DNA from: Panulirus ornatus
Taxonomy: Eukaryota; Arthropoda; Malacostraca; Decapoda; Palinuridae
Reading direction: 5' to 3'
DNA: 64,000 bases
Assembly (NCBI RefSeq): GCF_036320965.1
Contig: NC_092249.1
Span: 8,990,881-9,054,880 of the forward strand
Within the stretch, counting starts at the first letter, position 1. Each line of letters opens with the position of its first letter. Shown piece after piece: positions 41,840-64,000 of the stretch. The notes beneath the pieces are model-generated. The model saw only the letters and a program-made list of their open reading frames with translations, made no database searches and was not told the origin of the DNA. Position numbers and translations under genes: made by a program.

Positions 41840-43056
41840 ATATATTTTTTTTTTTTTTTATACTTTGTCGCTGTCTCCCGCGTTTGCGAGGTAGCGCAAG
41901 GAAACAGACGAAAGAAATGGCCCAACCCCCCCATACACATGTATATACATACGTCCACACACGCAAATATACATACCTACACAGCTTTCCATGGTTTACC
42001 CCAGACGCTTCACATGCCTTGATTCAATCCACTGACAGCACGTCAACCCCGGTATACCACATCGCTCCAATTCACTCTATTCCTTGCCCTCCTTTCACCC
42101 TCCTGGGTGTTCAGGCCCCGATCACACAAAATCTTATTCACTCCATCTTTCCACCTCCAATTTGGTCTCCCTCTTCTCCTCGTTCCCTCCACCTCCAACA
42201 CATATATCCTCTTGGTCAATCTTTCCTCACTCATTCTCTCCATGTGCCCAAACCACTTCAAAACACCCTCTTCTGCTCTCTCAACCACGCTCTTTTTATT
42301 TCCACACATCTCTCTTACCCTTACGTTACTTACCCGATCAAACCACCTCACACCACACATTGTCCTCAAACATCTCATTTCCAGCACATCCATCCTCCTG
42401 CGCACAACTCTATCCATAGCCCACGCCTCGCAACCATACAACATTGTTGGAACCACTATTCCTTCAAACATACCCATTTTTGCTTTCCGAGATAATGTTC
42501 TCGACTTCCACACATTCTACAAGGCCCCCAGAATTTTCGCCCCCTCCCCCACCCTATGATCCACTTCCGCTTCCATGGTTCCATCCGCTGCCAGATCCAC
42601 TCCCAGATATCTAAAACACTTCACTTCCTCCAGTTTTTCTCCATTCAAACTCACCTCCCAATTGACTTGACCTTCAACCCTACTGTACCTAATAACCTTG
42701 CTCTTATTCACATTTACTCTTAACTTTCTTCTTCCACACACTTTACCAAACTCAGTCACCAGCTTCTGCAGTTTCTCACATGAATCAGCCACCAGCGCTG
42801 TATCATCAGCGAACAACAACTGACTCACTTCCCAAGCTCTCTCATCCCCAACAGACTTCATACTTGCCCCTCTTTCCAAAACTCTTGCATTTACCTCCCT
42901 AACAACCCCATACATAAACAGATTAAACAACCATGGAGACATCACACACCCCTGCCGCAAACCTACATTCACTGAGAACCAATCACTTTCCTCTCTTCCT
43001 ACACGTACACATGCCTTACATCCTCGATAAAAACTTTTCACTGCTTCTAACAAACA
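41840..43056 (-). mobile_element. LINE subfamily A, 5'-truncated
   Basis: A T-run tail at about 41847, the hairpin at 41878-41894, the A 3' UTR, then coding to 43056 (ctaacaaacatgcaaatata), cut against (AT)n within [12 protein letters not shown]. Confidence 0.95.
42043..43050 (-). pseudogene. LINE RT C-terminal half with one stop
   Basis: A single frame from [19 protein letters not shown] through [17 protein letters not shown] and [13 protein letters not shown] to VVYRG, interrupted by one nonsense change (AAG to TAG, the Lys before NVWKSRTLS, at about 42514-42516). MYG replaces the usual MDG. Otherwise nearly identical to the other A copies. Confidence 0.9.
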
Positions 43057-43058
43057 TG

Positions 43059-43211
<153 letters not shown>

Positions 43212-43225
43212 AAATATATATATAT

Positions 43226-46869
<3,644 letters not shown>

Positions 46870-46888
46870 TGTGTATATATATGTTATC

Positions 46889-49386
46889 TTATTTCTTATT
46901 ATACTTTGTCGCTGTCTCCCGCGTTAGCGAGGTAGCATATGGAAACACGAAAGAATGGCCCAAACCACACACATATATACGTATATACATACACGTCCAC
47001 ATACGCACATATACATACCTATACATTTCAACGTATACATTTGAACATACATACACAAACATATACATATATACACATTTACATAATTCACACATGCCGC
47101 ATTTATTCATTCCCTTCGTCAACCCGCCACACATGAAATGACATCCCCCTCCCCCATCAAGTTCTCGAGGTAGCGCTAGGAAAAGACAATAAGGCCACAT
47201 CAGTTGAGTCATTTTCTAGATGTCATGTATAATGCAAAAAAACCACAGCTCCCTTTCCAAATCCAGGCCCCACAAAACACTCCATGGTTTTCCCCAGACC
47301 CTTCACATGCCCTGGTTCAATCCATTGACAGCACGTCGATCCCGGTATACCATATTGTTCCAATTCACTCTATTCCTTGCATGAGTTTCAGCCTCCTGCA
47401 TGTTCAGGCCCCGATCACTCAAAATCTTTTTCACTACATCTTTCCACCTCCAATTTGGTCTCCCACTTCTCCTCGTTCCCTCCACCTCTGACACATATAT
47501 CCTCTTTGTCAATCAATCCTCACTCATTCTCTCCATGTGACCAAACCATTTCAAAACACCCTCTTCTGCTCTCTCAACCAAACTCTCTTTATTGCCACAC
47601 ATCTCTCTTACCCTTTCATTACTTGCTCGATCAAACCACCTCAAACCACATATTGTCCTCAAACATCCCATTTCCAGCACATCAGCTCTCCTCCACACAA
47701 CTCTATCTATATCCCCCGCCTCGCAACCATATAACATTGTTGGAACCACTATTCATTCAAACATACCCATTTTTGCTTTCCGAGATAATGTTCTCGACTT
47801 CCACACATTTTTCAACGCTCCCAGAACTTTCACCCCTTCCTCCACCCTATGATTCACTTCCGGTTCCATGGTTCCATCCGCTGCCAAATCCACTCCCAGA
47901 TATCTAAAACACTTAACTTCCTCTAGTTATTCTCCATTCAAACTTACCTCCCACTTGACTTGTCCCTCAACCGTACTCGACCTAATTACCTTGCTCTTAT
48001 TCACATTTACTCTCAGCTTTCTTCTTTCATACACTCTACCAAACTCAGTCACCAGCTTCTGTAGTTTCTCACCCGAATCACTCACCAGCGATGTATCATC
48101 AGCGAACAACAACTGACTCACTTCCCAAGCTCTCTCATCCACAACAGACTGCATACTTGCCCCTCTTTCGAAAACTCTTGCATTCACCTCCCTAACAACC
48201 CCATCTATAAACAAATTAAACAACCATGGAGACATCACGCAACCCTACCGCAAGACAACATTCACTGAGAACCAATCACTTTCCTTTCTTCCTACACGTA
48301 CACATCCATTACATTCTCGATAAAAACTTTTCACTGCTTTTAACAACCTACCTCCCACACCATATTTTCTTAATACCTTTCACAGAGCATCTCTATCAAC
48401 TCTATCATATGTCTTCTCCAGATCTATAAATATTACACACAAATCCATTTGCTTTTCTAAGTATTTCTCACATACATTTTTCTGAGCAAACACCTGATCC
48501 ACACATCTCCTAAAACTTCTGAAACCACACTGCTCTTCCCCAATCTGATGCTCTCTACATGCCTTTACCCTCTCAATCAATACCCTCCTATATGATTTAC
48601 CGGGAATACTCAACAAACTTATACCTCTGTAATTTGAGCACCCACTCTTATCCCCTATGCCTTTGCACATTGGCACCATGGAAGCATTCCGCCAGTCCTC
48701 AGGCACTTCACCATGAGTCATATATACATTAAACAACCTTACCAACCAGTCAACTATTGTCACCACCTTTTCTGCTAAATTCCATTGCAATAACATCCAA
48801 AGCTGCTGCCTTGTAGGATTTCATCTGCAAAACTTTTACTACTTCTTCTCTGTTTATCAAATTATTCTCACTAACCCTCGCACTTTGCACACCACCTCGA
48901 TCAAAACACCCTATATCTGCCACTCAATCATTAAACACATTAACAAACCTTCAAAATACTCACTCCATCTCCTTCTCACATCGCCAATACTTGTTATCAC
49001 CTCCCCATTTGCCCCCTTCACTAATGTTCCCATTTGTTCCCTTGTCTTACGCACTTTATCTACCTCCTTTCAAAACATCTTTTTATTCTCCCTTCTATTT
49101 CGACTCTTGCACCTTTTTCTTGACCTCCTGCTTCTTTCCTTTATACATCTCCTAGTCATTTGCATTATTTACCGAGAAAAAAAACGTCCAAATGCCTCTC
49201 TCTTCTCTTTCACTAATAATCTTACTTATTTCTCCACCACTCACTACCGTTTCTAATCTGCCCACCTCCCATGCTTTTCATGCCACAAGCAGCTTTTGCA
49301 GAAGCCATCACTGCTTCCCTAAATACATCCCATTCCTCCCCCACTCCCCTTACGTTCTTTGTTCTCACTTTTTTCCATTTTGCCCC
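46889..49386 (-). mobile_element. LINE subfamily B, decayed, 5'-truncated
   Basis: The 3' end ttatactttgtcgctgtctc, hairpin at about 46920-46936, long B 3' UTR to about 47300, RT and linker to 49386, where it meets a Penelope repeat fragment without (AT)n. Confidence 0.92.
47303..49300 (-). pseudogene. LINE linker-RT, heavily broken
   Basis: Fragments in several frames: 48796-48380 ([50 protein letters not shown]), 48238-47927 (LLFADDTSLVSDSGEKLQKL), 47749-47513 ([18 protein letters not shown]) and 47512-47303 ([20 protein letters not shown], ending AVNGLNQGM). Numerous substitutions, indels and stops. The oldest-looking B copy with a readable active site. Confidence 0.87.
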
Positions 49387-49541
49387 AAAAATTTACCAAA
49401 TGGCGTCCTAGCTTCGTCTCTTCGATGTATATCAACTAACTTATATCTCTTTCTTGTATCTCCCTTGTTGATGTGATTATTACACGAAAGTGCACTTGGG
49501 AACTTATCGTGTTTCATTTTCCCCGTGGACTCATAGGAATG
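49387..49541 (+). mobile_element. Penelope terminal-repeat fragment
   Basis: The reverse complement of the 36-kb repeats: ccaaatggcgtcctagcttc, gatgtatatcaactaac, ttacacgaaagtgcacttgg, cgtgtttcattttccccgtg, gactcataggaatgt. It lies in the opposite orientation to the 36-kb element. The ribozyme-like region at 49461-49501 has TTGTTGA in place of CTGATGA. Confidence 0.82.

Positions 49542-49636
<95 letters not shown>
49542..49636. repeat. (AT)n microsatellite
   Basis: An AT tract bordering the Penelope repeat fragment. Confidence 0.97.
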
Positions 49637-49639
<3 letters not shown>

Positions 49640-50837
49640 TATGATAAAGAATAATGATATGTATGTATATCTTTCCTATAAGGCCAAAACTTCATCAGTT
49701 AGCATCAGATTCATTTTAATTTCATAAGTACAGGCAGAAAGCAAGTGCTTCAGTTCATGTAAGATCACATTTCATTAGTATATGTTTGAAGCATTCCTAC
49801 AAAGCTCACCAGCAAATGTTTTGAGCACTGCTGAGCTGTGTAGAATTATAACATTGCATCAGAATCTTGCATTTATATTTTGCCTGTTATATTTTAAATG
49901 TTGCCTTTTGTAACCCTTCGTAATGTCTGGCTGGAGGAAGCAAATGACTTGAGCATTTACTTATTGCAGAACGTAATCCCAAATGAGCAATAACCCATTG
50001 ACAACAAAGCAAAGTTAAGTCAGCGTAGCTTAGATGCAAATGTTGGTATCCATTAACTAACTTGCTCCCACATGAGCAACAACTCATTGACAACAAAGCA
50101 AAGTCGTGTCAGTTTAGCTTAGACACAGTGACTGGCATCAGTTCACTTACAGTTAGATAGGCCCTGTTGCCTTTAGTTGAAATGTCTTTGCAGAGGGTTG
50201 CATATTTGTGCAGTTTTTATGAAGTTAATGTAGTCATAGGAGCCTCTGCAAATGCTGCACTAGATTTGCTTTTTGCCAGTGGCCTGTTAAGGGTAAGGTG
50301 CTAAAGGCTAAGATACGGCATTGGAGTTCACTAGTTATGCAGACTGTTGCTGTGGCCACCCCCATGACAGAGTTCCAGCTGGGAACGGGTGTTAGAAATA
50401 TCGATAGATGGATAGATAAGTGTTTCTACAGTGATTGTGCAGATGTCCGTGATTGTGAAGATCTGCATACAAAATCATTGATCTATCACAAGTGTTGTGA
50501 CTCATGTATAGACAAATATTTAATTGAAACAAATAAGAATCTCCTCAGGTACTTTGGTTTTCATACCAGTTAAGTATTACGGTTCACTTCTTTGTAGGTT
50601 CTGGGAACCTAGGCCCAGGTAGCCTGGAGATCAAGTATCTGCAATTCAGGCTTTTCAAATAGCCCAGGATGCTGAGAAAGCTCTCAAAGTTCTTGAATTT
50701 GCTGACCAATAAGGTTTCACAAAACACGTAGGACTTTTCATGTTACTCAGTTAAACTTAGAAGCATGAGGAAATTTGATCGCATCTTTCAAAGATAAATG
50801 ATGGCATAGATAGATATTATTATTACTATTATTAATT
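49637..50837. other. Unassigned DNA
   Basis: Contains the tandem duplication at 49978-50151. A 91-codon frame at 50298-50573 (MTEFQLGTGVRNIDRWIDKC, CCDSCIDKYLIETNKNLLRY) has a mixed composition but no recognised family. I do not call it a gene. Confidence 0.4.
49978..50151. repeat. Tandem duplication, unit about 87 bp, two copies
   Basis: 49978-50067 and 50068-50151 share catgagcaacaactcattga or its variant, caacaaagcaaagt, gtagcttaga, and a ggtatcc or ggcatca end. Confidence 0.8.

Positions 50838-53226
<2,389 letters not shown>

Positions 53227-53283
<57 letters not shown>
53227..53283. repeat. (AT)n microsatellite between tandem element B copies
   Basis: A pure AT tract. Confidence 0.97.
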
Positions 53284-57079
<3,796 letters not shown>

Positions 57080-57094
57080 TATATACATATATGT

Positions 57095-58636
57095 ATATTT
57101 TTTTTTTTTTTTTTTTTTCATTTTGCTTTGTCGCTGTATCCCGCATTAGCGAGGTTGCACAATGAAACAGACGAAAGAATGGCCCATCTCACCCACATAC
57201 ACGTGTATATACATACACGTCCACACAAATATATATACCTATACATCTCAACGTATACATATATATAAACACACAGACATGTACACATATACACAGTTAC
57301 ATAATTCATACTGTCTGCCTTTATTCATTCCCATCGCCACCCCGGCACACATGAAAAAACAGCCCCCTCCCCCTGCATGTGCGAGAGGTAGCGCTTGGAA
57401 AAGACAACAAAGGCCACATTCGTTCACACTCAGTCTCTAGCTGATATATATGATGCACTGAAACCACAGCTCCCTTTCCACATTAAGACCCTACAGAACT
57501 TTCTATGGTTTGCCCCAGACGGTTCACACGTCCTCGTTCAGTCCATTGACAGCACGTCGACCCCGGTATATCATATCGTTCCAGTTCAAACTATCGCTTC
57601 CACTCCTTTCACCCTCCTGCATCTTCAGACCCGGATCAATCAAAATCTTTTTCACTCCATCTTTCCACCTTCAATTTGTTCTCCCACTTCTCGTTCCCTC
57701 CACCTCTGACACATATATCCTCTTGGTCAATCTTTCCACACTCATTCTCTCCGTGTGACAAAACCATTTCAAAAAACCCATCTTTTGCTCTCTAAACCAC
57801 ATTCTTTTTATTACCACACATCTCTCTTACCCTATTATTACTTATTCGATCAAACCACCTCACACCACATATTGTCCTCAAACATCTCATTTCCAGCACG
57901 TCCAACCTCCTCCGCACACCTCTATCTATAGCCTACGCCTCGCAACCGTTGTTGGAACCACTATTCCTTCAAACATACCCACTTTTGCTTTCCGAGATAA
58001 CTTTCTCGACTTCCACACATTCTTCTACTCTCTCAGAACTTTCGCCCCCTCCCCCAACCTATGATTCACTTCTGCTTCCATGGTTTCATCTGCTGAGAAA
58101 TCCACTCCCAGATATCTAAAGTACTTTACATCCTCCAGTTTCTCACATTCAAACTTACCTCCAAAATGACTTGTCCCTTAACCCTAATGTACCTAGTACC
58201 CTTGTTCTTATTCACATTTACTCTTAGCTTTTTTCTTTCACACACTTTTCCAAACTCAGTCACAACTTCTGCAGTTTCTCACACGAATCAGCCAGTAGAG
58301 CTGGATCATCAGCGAGTAACAACTGACTCATTTCCCAAGCTCTCTCATCCACAACAGACTGCATACTTGCCCCGCTTTCCAAAACTCTTGCATTCACCTC
58401 CCTAACAGCCCCATCCATAAACAAATTAAACAACCATGGAGACATCACACACTCCTGCCGCAAACCAGCATTCACTGAGAAGCAATCACTTTCCTCTCTT
58501 CCAACACATACCCATTCTTATATCCTCGATAAAAACTTTACACTGCTTCTAACAACTTGCCTCCACACCATATATTCTTAATACCCTCAACAGAGCATCT
58601 CATGAACTCTATCATATGCCTTCTCCAGATCCATAA
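57095..58636 (-). mobile_element. LINE subfamily B, decayed
   Basis: T-run 57098-57118, hairpin region tcccgcattagcgagg, long B 3' UTR, RT C-terminal half in pieces, cut at 58636 (ccagatccataaat) beside a (TTTA)n stretch. Confidence 0.9.
57500..58600 (-). pseudogene. LINE RT C-terminal half, many indels
   Basis: Only short frames survive, for example 58475-58260 ([44 protein letters not shown] is LADD here). The region coding for [13 protein letters not shown] is deleted or scrambled near 57950. Non-functional. Confidence 0.8.
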
Positions 58637-58664
58637 ATATTTATTTATATATATTTATTTATTT

Positions 58665-60647
58665 ATTTTGCTTTGTCGTTGTCTCCCGCGTTAGCGAGGT
58701 GGCGCAAGGAAACAGACGAAAGAATGGCCCAACCCACCCACATACACATGTATATACATACACGTCCACACACGCAAATATACATACCTATACATCTCAA
58801 TGTACACATATATATATACACACAGATATATACATATATACACATATACATAATTCATGCTGTCAGCCTTTATTCATTCCCATCGCCACCCCACCACACA
58901 TGGAATAACAACCCTCTCCCCCCTCATCATGTGTGCGAGGTAGCGCTAGGAAACGACAACAAAGGCAACACTCAGACTCTAGCTGTCATGTAATAATGCA
59001 CCGAAACCATAGCTCCCTTTCCACATCAGGGCCCCACACAACTTTCCATGGTTTACTCCAGACGCTTCACATGCCCTGGTTCAATCCATTGACAGCACGT
59101 CGAACCCAGTATATCACATCGTTCCAATTCACTCTATTCCTTGCACGCCTTTCACCCTCCTGCATGTTCAGGCCCCGATCACTCAAAATCTTTTTCACTC
59201 CATCTTTCCACCTCCAATTTCGTCCCCCACTTCTCGTTCCCTCCACCTCTGACACATATATCGTCTTGGTCAATCTTTCTTCACTCATTCTCTCCATGTG
59301 ACCAAACCATTTCAAAACACACTCTTCTGCTCTCTCAACCACACTCTTTTTATTACCACACATCTCTCTTACCCTATTGTTACTTACTCGATCAAACAAC
59401 CTCACACCACATATTGTCCTCAAACATCTCATTTCCAGCACATCCACCCTCCTGCGCACAACTCTATCCATAGCCCACGCCTCGCAACCATACAACATTG
59501 TTGGAACCACTATTCCTTCAAACATACCCATTTTTGCTTTCCGAGATAATGTTCTCGACTTCCACACATTCTTCAAGGCTCCCAGAATTTTCGCCCCCTC
59601 CCACACCCTATGATTCACATCCGCTTCCATGGTTCCATCCGTTGCCAAATCCACTCCCACATATCTAAAACACTTCACTTCCTCCAGTTTTTCTCCATTC
59701 AAACTTACCTCCCAATTGACTTGACCCTCAACCGTACTGTACCTAATAACCTTGCTCTTATTCACATTTACTCTCAACTTTTTTCTTTCACACACTTTAC
59801 CAAACTCAGTCACCAGCTTCTGCAGTTTCTCACATGAATCAGCCACCAGCGCTGTATCATCAGCGAACAACAACTGACTCACTCCCCAAGCTCTCTCATC
59901 CACAACAGACTGCATACTTGCCCCTCTTTCCAAAACTCTTGCATTCACCTCCCTAACAACCCCTCCATAAACAAATTAAATAACCATGGAGACATTACAC
60001 ACCCCTGCCGCAAACCTGCATTCACTGAGAACCAATCACTTTCCTCAATTCCTACACGTACACATGCCTTACATCCTCGATAAAAACTTTTCACTGTTTC
60101 TAACAACTTGCCTCCCACACCATATATCCTTGATACCTCCCACAGAGCATCTCTATCAACTCTATCATATGCCTTGTCCAGATCCATAGATGCTACATAG
60201 AAATCCACTTGCTTTTCTAAGTATTTCTCACATACACTCTTCAAATAAACACCTGATCTACACATCCTCTACCACTTCTGAAACCACACTGCTCTTCCCC
60301 AATCTGATGCTCTGTACATGCCTTTACCCTCTCAATCAATACCCTCCCATATAATTTACCAGGAATACTCAACAAACTTATACCTCTGTAATTTGAGCAC
60401 TCACTCTTATCCCCTTTGCCTTTGTACAATGGCACTATGCAAGCATTCCACTAATCCTCAGGCACCTCGCCATGAATCATGCATACATTAAATAACCTTA
60501 CCATCCAGTCAACAATACAGTCACCCCGTTTTTTAATAAATTCCACTGCAATACTATCGAAACCCGCAGCCTTGCCGGCTTTCATCTTCCGCAAAGCTTT
60601 TACTACCTCTTCTCTGTTTACCAAATCATTTTCCCTAATCCTCTCAT
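58665..60647 (-). mobile_element. LINE subfamily B with long open C-terminal frame
   Basis: The 3' end (ttttgctttgtcgttgtctc), hairpin at 58683-58700, complete long B 3' UTR to about 59060, then coding to 60647, where the sequence jumps (aatcctctcat / ttgataaatgc). Confidence 0.92.
59067..60640 (-). pseudogene. LINE RT, B-type C-terminus intact
   Basis: A 293-codon open frame (59948-59067): [53 protein letters not shown] and the C-terminus to RRAVNGLNQGM with the B extension. Upstream frames 60265-59945 ([37 protein letters not shown]) and 60435-60241 (YKGKGDKSECSNYRGISLLS) are separated by a deletion at the QVFALKN segment and other indels. Confidence 0.88.
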
Positions 60648-60935
60648 TTGATAAATGCTACATACAGATCCATTTGGTTTTCTAAACATTTCTCACAAAC
60701 ATTCTTCAAAGCAAACACCTGATCCATACATCCTATGCCACCTCTGAAAATACACTGCTCTTCCCCAATCTGATGCTCTGTACAAGCTTTCACTGTCTCA
60801 ATCAATACCTTCCCATATAATTTACCAGGAATACTCAACAAACTTATACCTCTATTATTTGAGCACTCACTTTTATCCCCTTTGCCTTAGTACAATGGCA
60901 CTATGCAAGCATTCCTCAAATGATCAAGCACCTCA
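60648..60935 (-). mobile_element. LINE RT fragment, second copy
   Basis: Repeats the RT region already present in the adjoining copy (LSIPGKLYGKVLIETVKACT, CIFRGGIGCMDQVFALKNVC, LYVAF). It must therefore come from a different insertion or a duplication. About 290 bp. Confidence 0.82.
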
Positions 60936-60954
60936 CGTTGTCACTTGCATGAAA

Positions 60955-61806
<852 letters not shown>

Positions 61807-62133
61807 TCGAATACCCTTCTTCTCACGTTGGTGAGCAAGGTGGTCTACACCGGTCATATCCCAAGAGGCGCACATAGCCAGCAGATAGCATTTTAACGAA
61901 CCTAATTCTACAACGCGGAGGTGTATGAATACGAAAAAAGTGCATAGGAACGCGCACCCTCAAAGAACATACAAACCTCCAGCAGTCAGGATCGAACTCG
62001 GGAACCCTGAGCAACAGTCGGAAATGCTACCACTAGGCTATGGGCCTGGCTAATAGGAAATAACCATTCGAATACTATGTACTCGAATACCCTTCGTCTC
62101 ACGTTGGTGAGCTACGGGGTCTACACCGGTAGC
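61807..62133 (-). mobile_element. tRNA-derived SINE, minus-strand copy
   Basis: On minus: a body fragment (ttcgagtacatagtattcga, tatttcctattagccaggcc), then the tRNA-like head with A-box-like catagcctagtggtagcatt and B-box gagttcgatcctga (about 61985-61998), then ctggaggtttgtatgttctt, ggtgcgcgttcctatgcact and the rest of the body to gagaagaagggtattcgag. It forms a back-to-back arrangement with the plus-strand copies. Confidence 0.82.
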
Positions 62134-62389
62134 ATTCCCGCATGTTGAACTGGGGTCCCAGGTTCGATCCTGGCTGTTGGAGGTTTGTCTGTTCTATGAA
62201 GGTGCGCTTTCCTATGCATTTTGTTCGTATTCATATACCTCTGAGTTACACAGTTAGGTTCGGTAAAATGCTATCTGCTGACTATGTGCGCCTGTTGGGA
62301 TATGGCCGGTGTAGACCCCGATGCTCACCAACATGAGACGAAGGGTATTCGAGTACATAGTATTCGAATGGTTATTTCCTATTAGTCAG
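62134..62389 (+). mobile_element. tRNA-derived SINE unit, plus strand, first
   Basis: Starts inside the head (gcattcccgcatgttgaact, B-box caggttcgatcctgg) and continues through gctgttggaggtttgtctg, ggtgcgctttcctatgcatt, ttcggtaaaatgctatctgc and tgctcaccaacatgagacga to tatttcctattagtc. Confidence 0.82.
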
Positions 62390-62467
62390 GCCTATAGCCT
62401 AGCGGTTAGCATTCCTGCTTCTTGCATAGGGATCCTGGGTTCGATCCTAGCTGTTGGAGGTTTGTAT

Positions 62468-62470
<3 letters not shown>
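62390..62470 (+). mobile_element. tRNA-derived SINE head, second tandem unit
   Basis: aggcctatagcctagcggtt (A-box) and gggttcgatcctagctgttg (B-box), then gaggtttgtatg running into (AT)n. Head to tail with the preceding unit, so the period is about 255 bp. It is not called as a functional tRNA because no anticodon arm or acceptor pairing was established. Confidence 0.8.

Positions 62471-62516
<46 letters not shown>
62471..62516. repeat. (AT)n microsatellite
   Basis: It lies between a SINE head and a LINE tail. Confidence 0.97.
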
Positions 62517-62535
<19 letters not shown>

Positions 62536-63122
62536 TTTATACTTTGTCGCTGTCTCCCGCGTTTGCGAGGTAGCGCAAGGAAACAGACGAAAGAAATGGC
62601 CCAACCCCCCCCCCCCCATACACATGTACATACACACGTCCACACACGCAAATATACATACCTACACAGCTTTCCATGGTTTACCCCAGACGCTTCACAT
62701 GCCTTGCTTCAATCCACTGACAGCACGTCAACCCCTGTATACCACATGACTCCAATTCACTCTATTTCTTGCCCTCCTTTCACCCTCCTGCATGTTCAGG
62801 CCCCGATCACACAAAATCTTTTTCACTCCATCTTTCCACCTCCAATTTGGTCTCCCTCTTCTCCTCGTTCCCTCCACCTCCGACACATATATCCTCTTGG
62901 TCAATCTCTCCTCACTCATTCTCTCCATGTGCCCAAACCATTTCAAAACACCCTCTTCTGCTCTCTCAACCACGCTCATTTTATTTCCACACATCTCTCT
63001 TACCCTTACGTTACTTACTCGATCAAACCACCTCACACCACACATTGTCCTCAAACATCTCATTTCCAGCACATCCATCCTCCTGCGCACATCTCTATCC
63101 ATAGCCCACGCCTCGCAACCAT

Positions 63123-63127
<5 letters not shown>
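62517..63127 (-). mobile_element. LINE subfamily A, short 5'-truncated copy
   Basis: T-run, hairpin at 62555-62571, A 3' UTR and an open 133-codon C-terminal frame (63129-62728: [20 protein letters not shown] to VVYRG). Cut at 63127 against (AT)n. The RDVRRR and SHVVYRG variants are shared with the copy at 4170-5219, so the two may be close relatives. Confidence 0.93.

Positions 63128-63207
<80 letters not shown>
63127..63207. repeat. (AT)n microsatellite
   Basis: An AT tract between two minus-strand LINEs. Confidence 0.97.
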
Positions 63208-63210
<3 letters not shown>

Positions 63211-64000
63211 ATTATTTATCATTTTGCTTTGTCGCTGTCTCCCGCATTTGCGAGGTAGCGCAAGCAAACAGAACAAAGAAATGGCCCAACCCACCCCCAT
63301 ACACATGTATATACACACACGTCCACACACGCAAACCTAAACACCCATACATCTCAATGTACACATATATATACACACACAGACACATACATATATACCC
63401 ATGCACACAATTCACACTGCCTGCCTTTATTCATTCCCATCGACACCTTGCCACACATGGAATGCTCCCAGGATTTTCACCCCGTCCCCCACCCTATGAT
63501 CCACTTCCGCTTCAGTGGTTCCATCCGCTGCCAGATCCACGCCCAGATATCTAAAACACTTTACTTCCTCCAGTTTTTCTCCATTCAAACTTACCTCCCA
63601 ATTGACTTGACCCTCAACCCTACTGTACCTAATAACCTTGCTCTTATTCACATTCACTCTTAACTTTCTTCTTTCACACACTTTACCAAACTCAGTCACC
63701 AGCTTCTGCAGATTCTCACATGAATGAGCCACCAGCGCTGTATCATCAGCGAACAACAACTGACTCACTTCCCAGGCTCTCTCATCCACAATAGACTTCA
63801 TACTTGCCCCTCTTTCCAAAACTCTTGCATTCACCTCCCTAACAACCCCATCCATAAACAAATTAAACAACCATGGAGACATCACACACCCCTGCCGCAA
63901 ACCACATTCACTGAGAACAATCACTTTCCTCTCTTCCAACACATACCATCTTATATCCTCGATAAAAACTTTACACTGCTTCTAACAACTTGCCTCCACA
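63208..64000 (-). mobile_element. LINE with B-type tail and internal deletion, runs off right edge
   Basis: B-type 3' UTR (63222-63460), then a direct jump at about 63461 into coding (GVKILGA), so roughly 650 bp of C-terminal coding and proximal 3' UTR are missing. Frame 63942-63427 has [17 protein letters not shown] and [20 protein letters not shown]. It continues past 64000. Confidence 0.9.

Noticed and set aside
62390..62470. A functional tRNA gene
   Set aside because: A- and B-box-like motifs are present, but the acceptor and anticodon arms were not found and the unit is repeated with SINE body sequence.

Overview
The window is repeat-dominated eukaryotic DNA with no intact host gene that I can support. 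It looks like an invertebrate nuclear genome, most likely a decapod crustacean. That assignment is inference, from the very high load of long (AT)n, (GT)n and (CT)n microsatellites mixed with LINEs, Penelope-like elements and tRNA-derived SINEs. No conserved gene or rRNA confirms it.

One LINE family accounts for most of the coding-like sequence, with about 25 copies or fragments on both strands. A full element (best copy 43226-46770, plus strand) has a 5' UTR and one long reading frame of about 998 codons: an N-terminal APE-type endonuclease, a reverse transcriptase with an FADD active site, and a basic C-terminal region ([24 protein letters not shown]). It ends in a short 3' UTR carrying a conserved hairpin, CCTCGC-NAAC-GCGGG, followed by an A-rich stretch and an (AT)n tract. 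Two subfamilies are visible. A is young and short-tailed, with near-identical copies. B is older and more broken, with a C-terminal extension of about 11 residues and a 3' UTR of about 500 bp. A short element of about 240 bp, called element B here, shares its 5' half with the LINE 5' UTR and its 3' hairpin with the LINE 3' end. It looks like a non-autonomous partner.

Layout. 1-5.4 kb: LINE copies, including a head-to-head inverted pair around (AT)n. 5.5-10.5 kb: a Penelope terminal-repeat fragment, (GT)n, low-information DNA, element B copies and LINE A. 10.5-18.9 kb: a dense chain of LINE, element B and (AT)n units, with a SINE inserted in a LINE at 15134. 18.9-21.1 kb: a hairpin cluster, (CT)n, a 21-bp minisatellite and a Penelope relic with a hammerhead-ribozyme motif at 20768-20810. 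21.2-26.5 kb: a full-length but decayed LINE B and a LINE A with an open RT. 26.5-33 kb: mostly non-repeat DNA with trinucleotide repeats, a LINE B, (GT)n and a pyrimidine-rich stretch. 33.3-35.7 kb: LINE A. 35.97-38.55 kb: a Penelope-like element with GIY-YIG nuclease, RT and direct terminal repeats. 38.5-49.5 kb: LINE B, LINE A, full-length LINE A, LINE B. 49.6-53 kb: unassigned DNA and element B. 53-61 kb: tandem element B, element B, LINE, then LINE B copies. 61.8-62.5 kb: an inverted and tandem SINE cluster. 62.5-64 kb: more LINE copies.

The most notable pattern is that nearly every LINE and element B copy, wherever its 5' truncation falls, lies directly between (AT)n tracts. Either the family inserts into (TA)n microsatellites or it creates them. 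Together with its apparent non-autonomous partner and the shared 3' hairpin, this is the best candidate for an undescribed system here. Two hammerhead-like motifs in Penelope-derived DNA come second.
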